A stretch of DNA of 15,645 nucleotides from a bacterium (GTDB lineage: Bacteria; Bacillota; Clostridia; Christensenellales; CAG-138). The position numbers were made by a program, and so were the translations under genes. Positions 14,489 through 15,645 of this stretch are shown here, piece by piece. The notes beneath the pieces are model-generated. The model had not been told where the DNA came from, made no database searches, and saw only the letters and a list, made by a program, of their open reading frames with translations. The first letter of the stretch is position 1. Every line of letters starts with the position of its first letter. The stretch is taken from NCBI GenBank assembly GCA_029218485.1, contig JAQXRK010000016.1, positions 1-15,645 of the forward strand, read 5' to 3'.

Positions 14489-14534
14489 TAAACGGATATG
14501 TGTTTTGCATCAGGAAAACGAAGCGGCAGCGGCG

Positions 14535-14912
14535 CTAAATCCCGCCGTAGACCGCCTGAATGAAATCCACCAGCACCGAGGCCGGCACGCACAGCAGCAT
14601 CCAGAGCAGCGAATAGCGCAGGCAGATCTGCCCGTAGAGGTTGTACGGCAGCATGGAATAGTCCCAGACCGCAAGACGCATGCGAACGTTCACGATCGCG
14701 CCGGTGATGAACTCCACCGCCGTGATGATACACGCGCCCAGAACGCATCTCGGCAGCAGGGGCATGGCCGGAAAGCGCGTGAACACGCCGTAGAGCAGCA
14801 CGAGCGACACGCCCCCGGCAATCGCCATGGAGACGTGGCTCCTGCCGCGCCAGAACAGCTCCAGCATCACATAGATCGCTCCGCCCGCGATGAACAGCAC
14901 CACATAGATCAT
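14535..14912 (-). CDS. Putative ABC transporter permease, CmpB family (membrane protein)
   Basis: 125-residue membrane protein with about four hydrophobic helices (roughly 2-20, 28-45, 54-75 and 98-118). It carries the family signature: LELFWRGRSHVSM (17-29), EFITGAIVN (67-75), VWDYSMLPYNLYGQICLRYSLLW in pieces across 82-104, and a final Asp in VLVDF. Despite the family name, transport has not been shown for this group and no ABC ATPase is adjacent. The ATG at 14912 is the first possible start after an in-frame stop about 14949, but no good SD precedes it, so translation may be weak or coupled to the upstream gene, which ends 46 bases earlier. No clear terminator follows it. Confidence 0.8.
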   Translation of the reverse strand: MIYVVLFIAGGAIYVMLELFWRGRSHVSMAIAGGVSLVLLYGVFTRFPAMPLLPRCVLGACIITAVEFITGAIVNVRMRLAVWDYSMLPYNLYGQICLRYSLLWMLLCVPASVLVDFIQAVYGGI

Positions 14913-14958
14913 GCGGTTAGTGTGCGCAGGAGCGGGCGGATTATGTAGCTAGGCCCGA

Positions 14959-15567
14959 TCAGCCGGTCAGCACAATCCGGGAGGCGGACACCTCGTATGC
15001 TACGCGCTCCTGCGTACTCCCGTCCGGGAGCACCTTTTCATACGCGCGGCTCTGCCATCTGCCGTAAACGCAGAGGCGCTGTCCCGGCGGCAGGGCGGCG
15101 GTGCGGCGCGCGCAGCCGCCCCATGCGATCACCGGCAGATAATCCGTTTTTCCGTAGAGACGCTTGCAGCCGATCAGCAGATCGGTGATCTCGCGCCCGA
15201 GCGGGGTCAGCCGGTAGACCGGCGGCCGGCACACCGCACCCTCGAGCAACACCTCGTTTTCCGGGTCCATTGACGGGCAGGGCTCGGCGTGCCGGGCATA
15301 CGCCGTAATGAGCAGATGCCTTCCGGTTTCATCGTACCGGTCGTAGCTGCGCAGCTGTCCCTCCACGCGCAGCCACAGGCCGGGACGGATTTCGCCCTGC
15401 AGCAGCCGCCCGGGCAGGGTGACGGGCAGGTGATCCGATGTGCCGGACAGCCGTTCCACCTGCAGCGGCACACGAAAGAACTCCTCCCCCTGCAGCGCAT
15501 GGCTGTACAGCGGGGCTGCTTCCACCATTCCCGAGAGCAACAGATGGTTTCGATCCGTCGCGTTCAT
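14959..15567 (-). CDS. Tandem OB-fold single-stranded DNA-binding-like protein
   Basis: 202 residues with two OB-type domains. The first (about 8-92) has HLLLSGMVEAAPLYSH and LRVEGQLRSYDRYDETG; the second (about 104-200) has NEVLLEGAVCRPPVYRLTPL, GREITDLLIGCKRLYGKTDY, VIAWG, and YGRWQSRAYEK. The second domain reads like SSB/PriB; the first is more divergent. Classical SSB has one OB domain and an acidic tail ending in DDDIPF; that tail is absent, so this is probably an accessory form and not the main SSB. ATG 15567 has GGAGG ten bases upstream; ATG 15576 is too close to it. A -10-like TATACT lies at 15599-15594, with no good -35. Confidence 0.78.
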   Translation of the reverse strand: MNATDRNHLLLSGMVEAAPLYSHALQGEEFFRVPLQVERLSGTSDHLPVTLPGRLLQGEIRPGLWLRVEGQLRSYDRYDETGRHLLITAYARHAEPCPSMDPENEVLLEGAVCRPPVYRLTPLGREITDLLIGCKRLYGKTDYLPVIAWGGCARRTAALPPGQRLCVYGRWQSRAYEKVLPDGSTQERVAYEVSASRIVLTG

Positions 15568-15593
15568 CCGGCGCATCCCTCCTCTTCCCGAGA

Positions 15594-15599
15594 AGTATA
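15594..15599 (-). promoter_or_regulatory. Possible -10 element before the OB-fold gene
   Basis: TATACT lies 27 bases before the chosen ATG. No -35-like hexamer is found at 16-18 bases upstream, so this is only a candidate. Confidence 0.25.
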
Positions 15600-15645
15600 T
15601 GCACAAACGCGCCGCGACAGACGGAAAAATCCTGTTTCCATTCCC

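Noticed and set aside
14428..14534. SOS (LexA) box before ruvC
   Set aside because: No GAACN4GTTC or CTGTN8ACAG match near the promoter.

Overview
The window looks like a chromosomal segment of a high-GC member of the Bacillota, probably class Clostridia. The evidence is the gene order secG-rnr-smpB-ssrA, the block pgk-tpiA-gpmI, an archaeal/eukaryal-type ProRS, good Shine-Dalgarno sites before nearly every gene, and sigma-A-like promoters. No species can be named from the sequence alone. Every gene I accept is on the minus strand, so transcription runs from the right edge (15645) toward the left edge (1).

From right to left the first genes are: a tandem OB-fold single-stranded-DNA-binding-like protein (15567-14959); a small CmpB-family membrane protein (14912-14535); and, behind a clear promoter at 14488-14460, ruvC-ruvA-ruvB, a DivIVA-like coiled-coil protein and proS, packed with tiny gaps or overlaps. 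After a 98-bp gap come an ECF transporter S component and an MBL-fold hydrolase. Then follows the lower-glycolysis block pgk, tpiA and gpmI, closed by a strong terminator at 5092-5051.

A new promoter at 5058-5030 starts secG, which is followed by a terminator and then rnr (RNase R). The 3' end of rnr overlaps the 5' end of smpB by 56 bp in another frame and also contains a near-consensus promoter for smpB. smpB overlaps a divergent lysA by four bases (TTGA). The ssrA (tmRNA) promoter sits across the end of lysA. tmRNA, SmpB and RNase R act together on stalled ribosomes: tmRNA-SmpB tags and releases, RNase R degrades the defective mRNA. Each has its own local control here. The encoded tag reads DNYNTNLVAA after the tRNA-borne alanine.

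Left of the tmRNA terminator (below about 520) the sequence turns visibly AT-rich. It holds a cluster of CAATGAAAC-type repeats with an exact 20-bp period, an inverted copy, and a truncated hypothetical gene running off the left edge. This looks like the start of an acquired region downstream of ssrA, a known integration hotspot. It is the least ordinary part of the window. I found no clearly new multi-gene system; the rest is conserved housekeeping DNA with some interesting regulatory overlaps.
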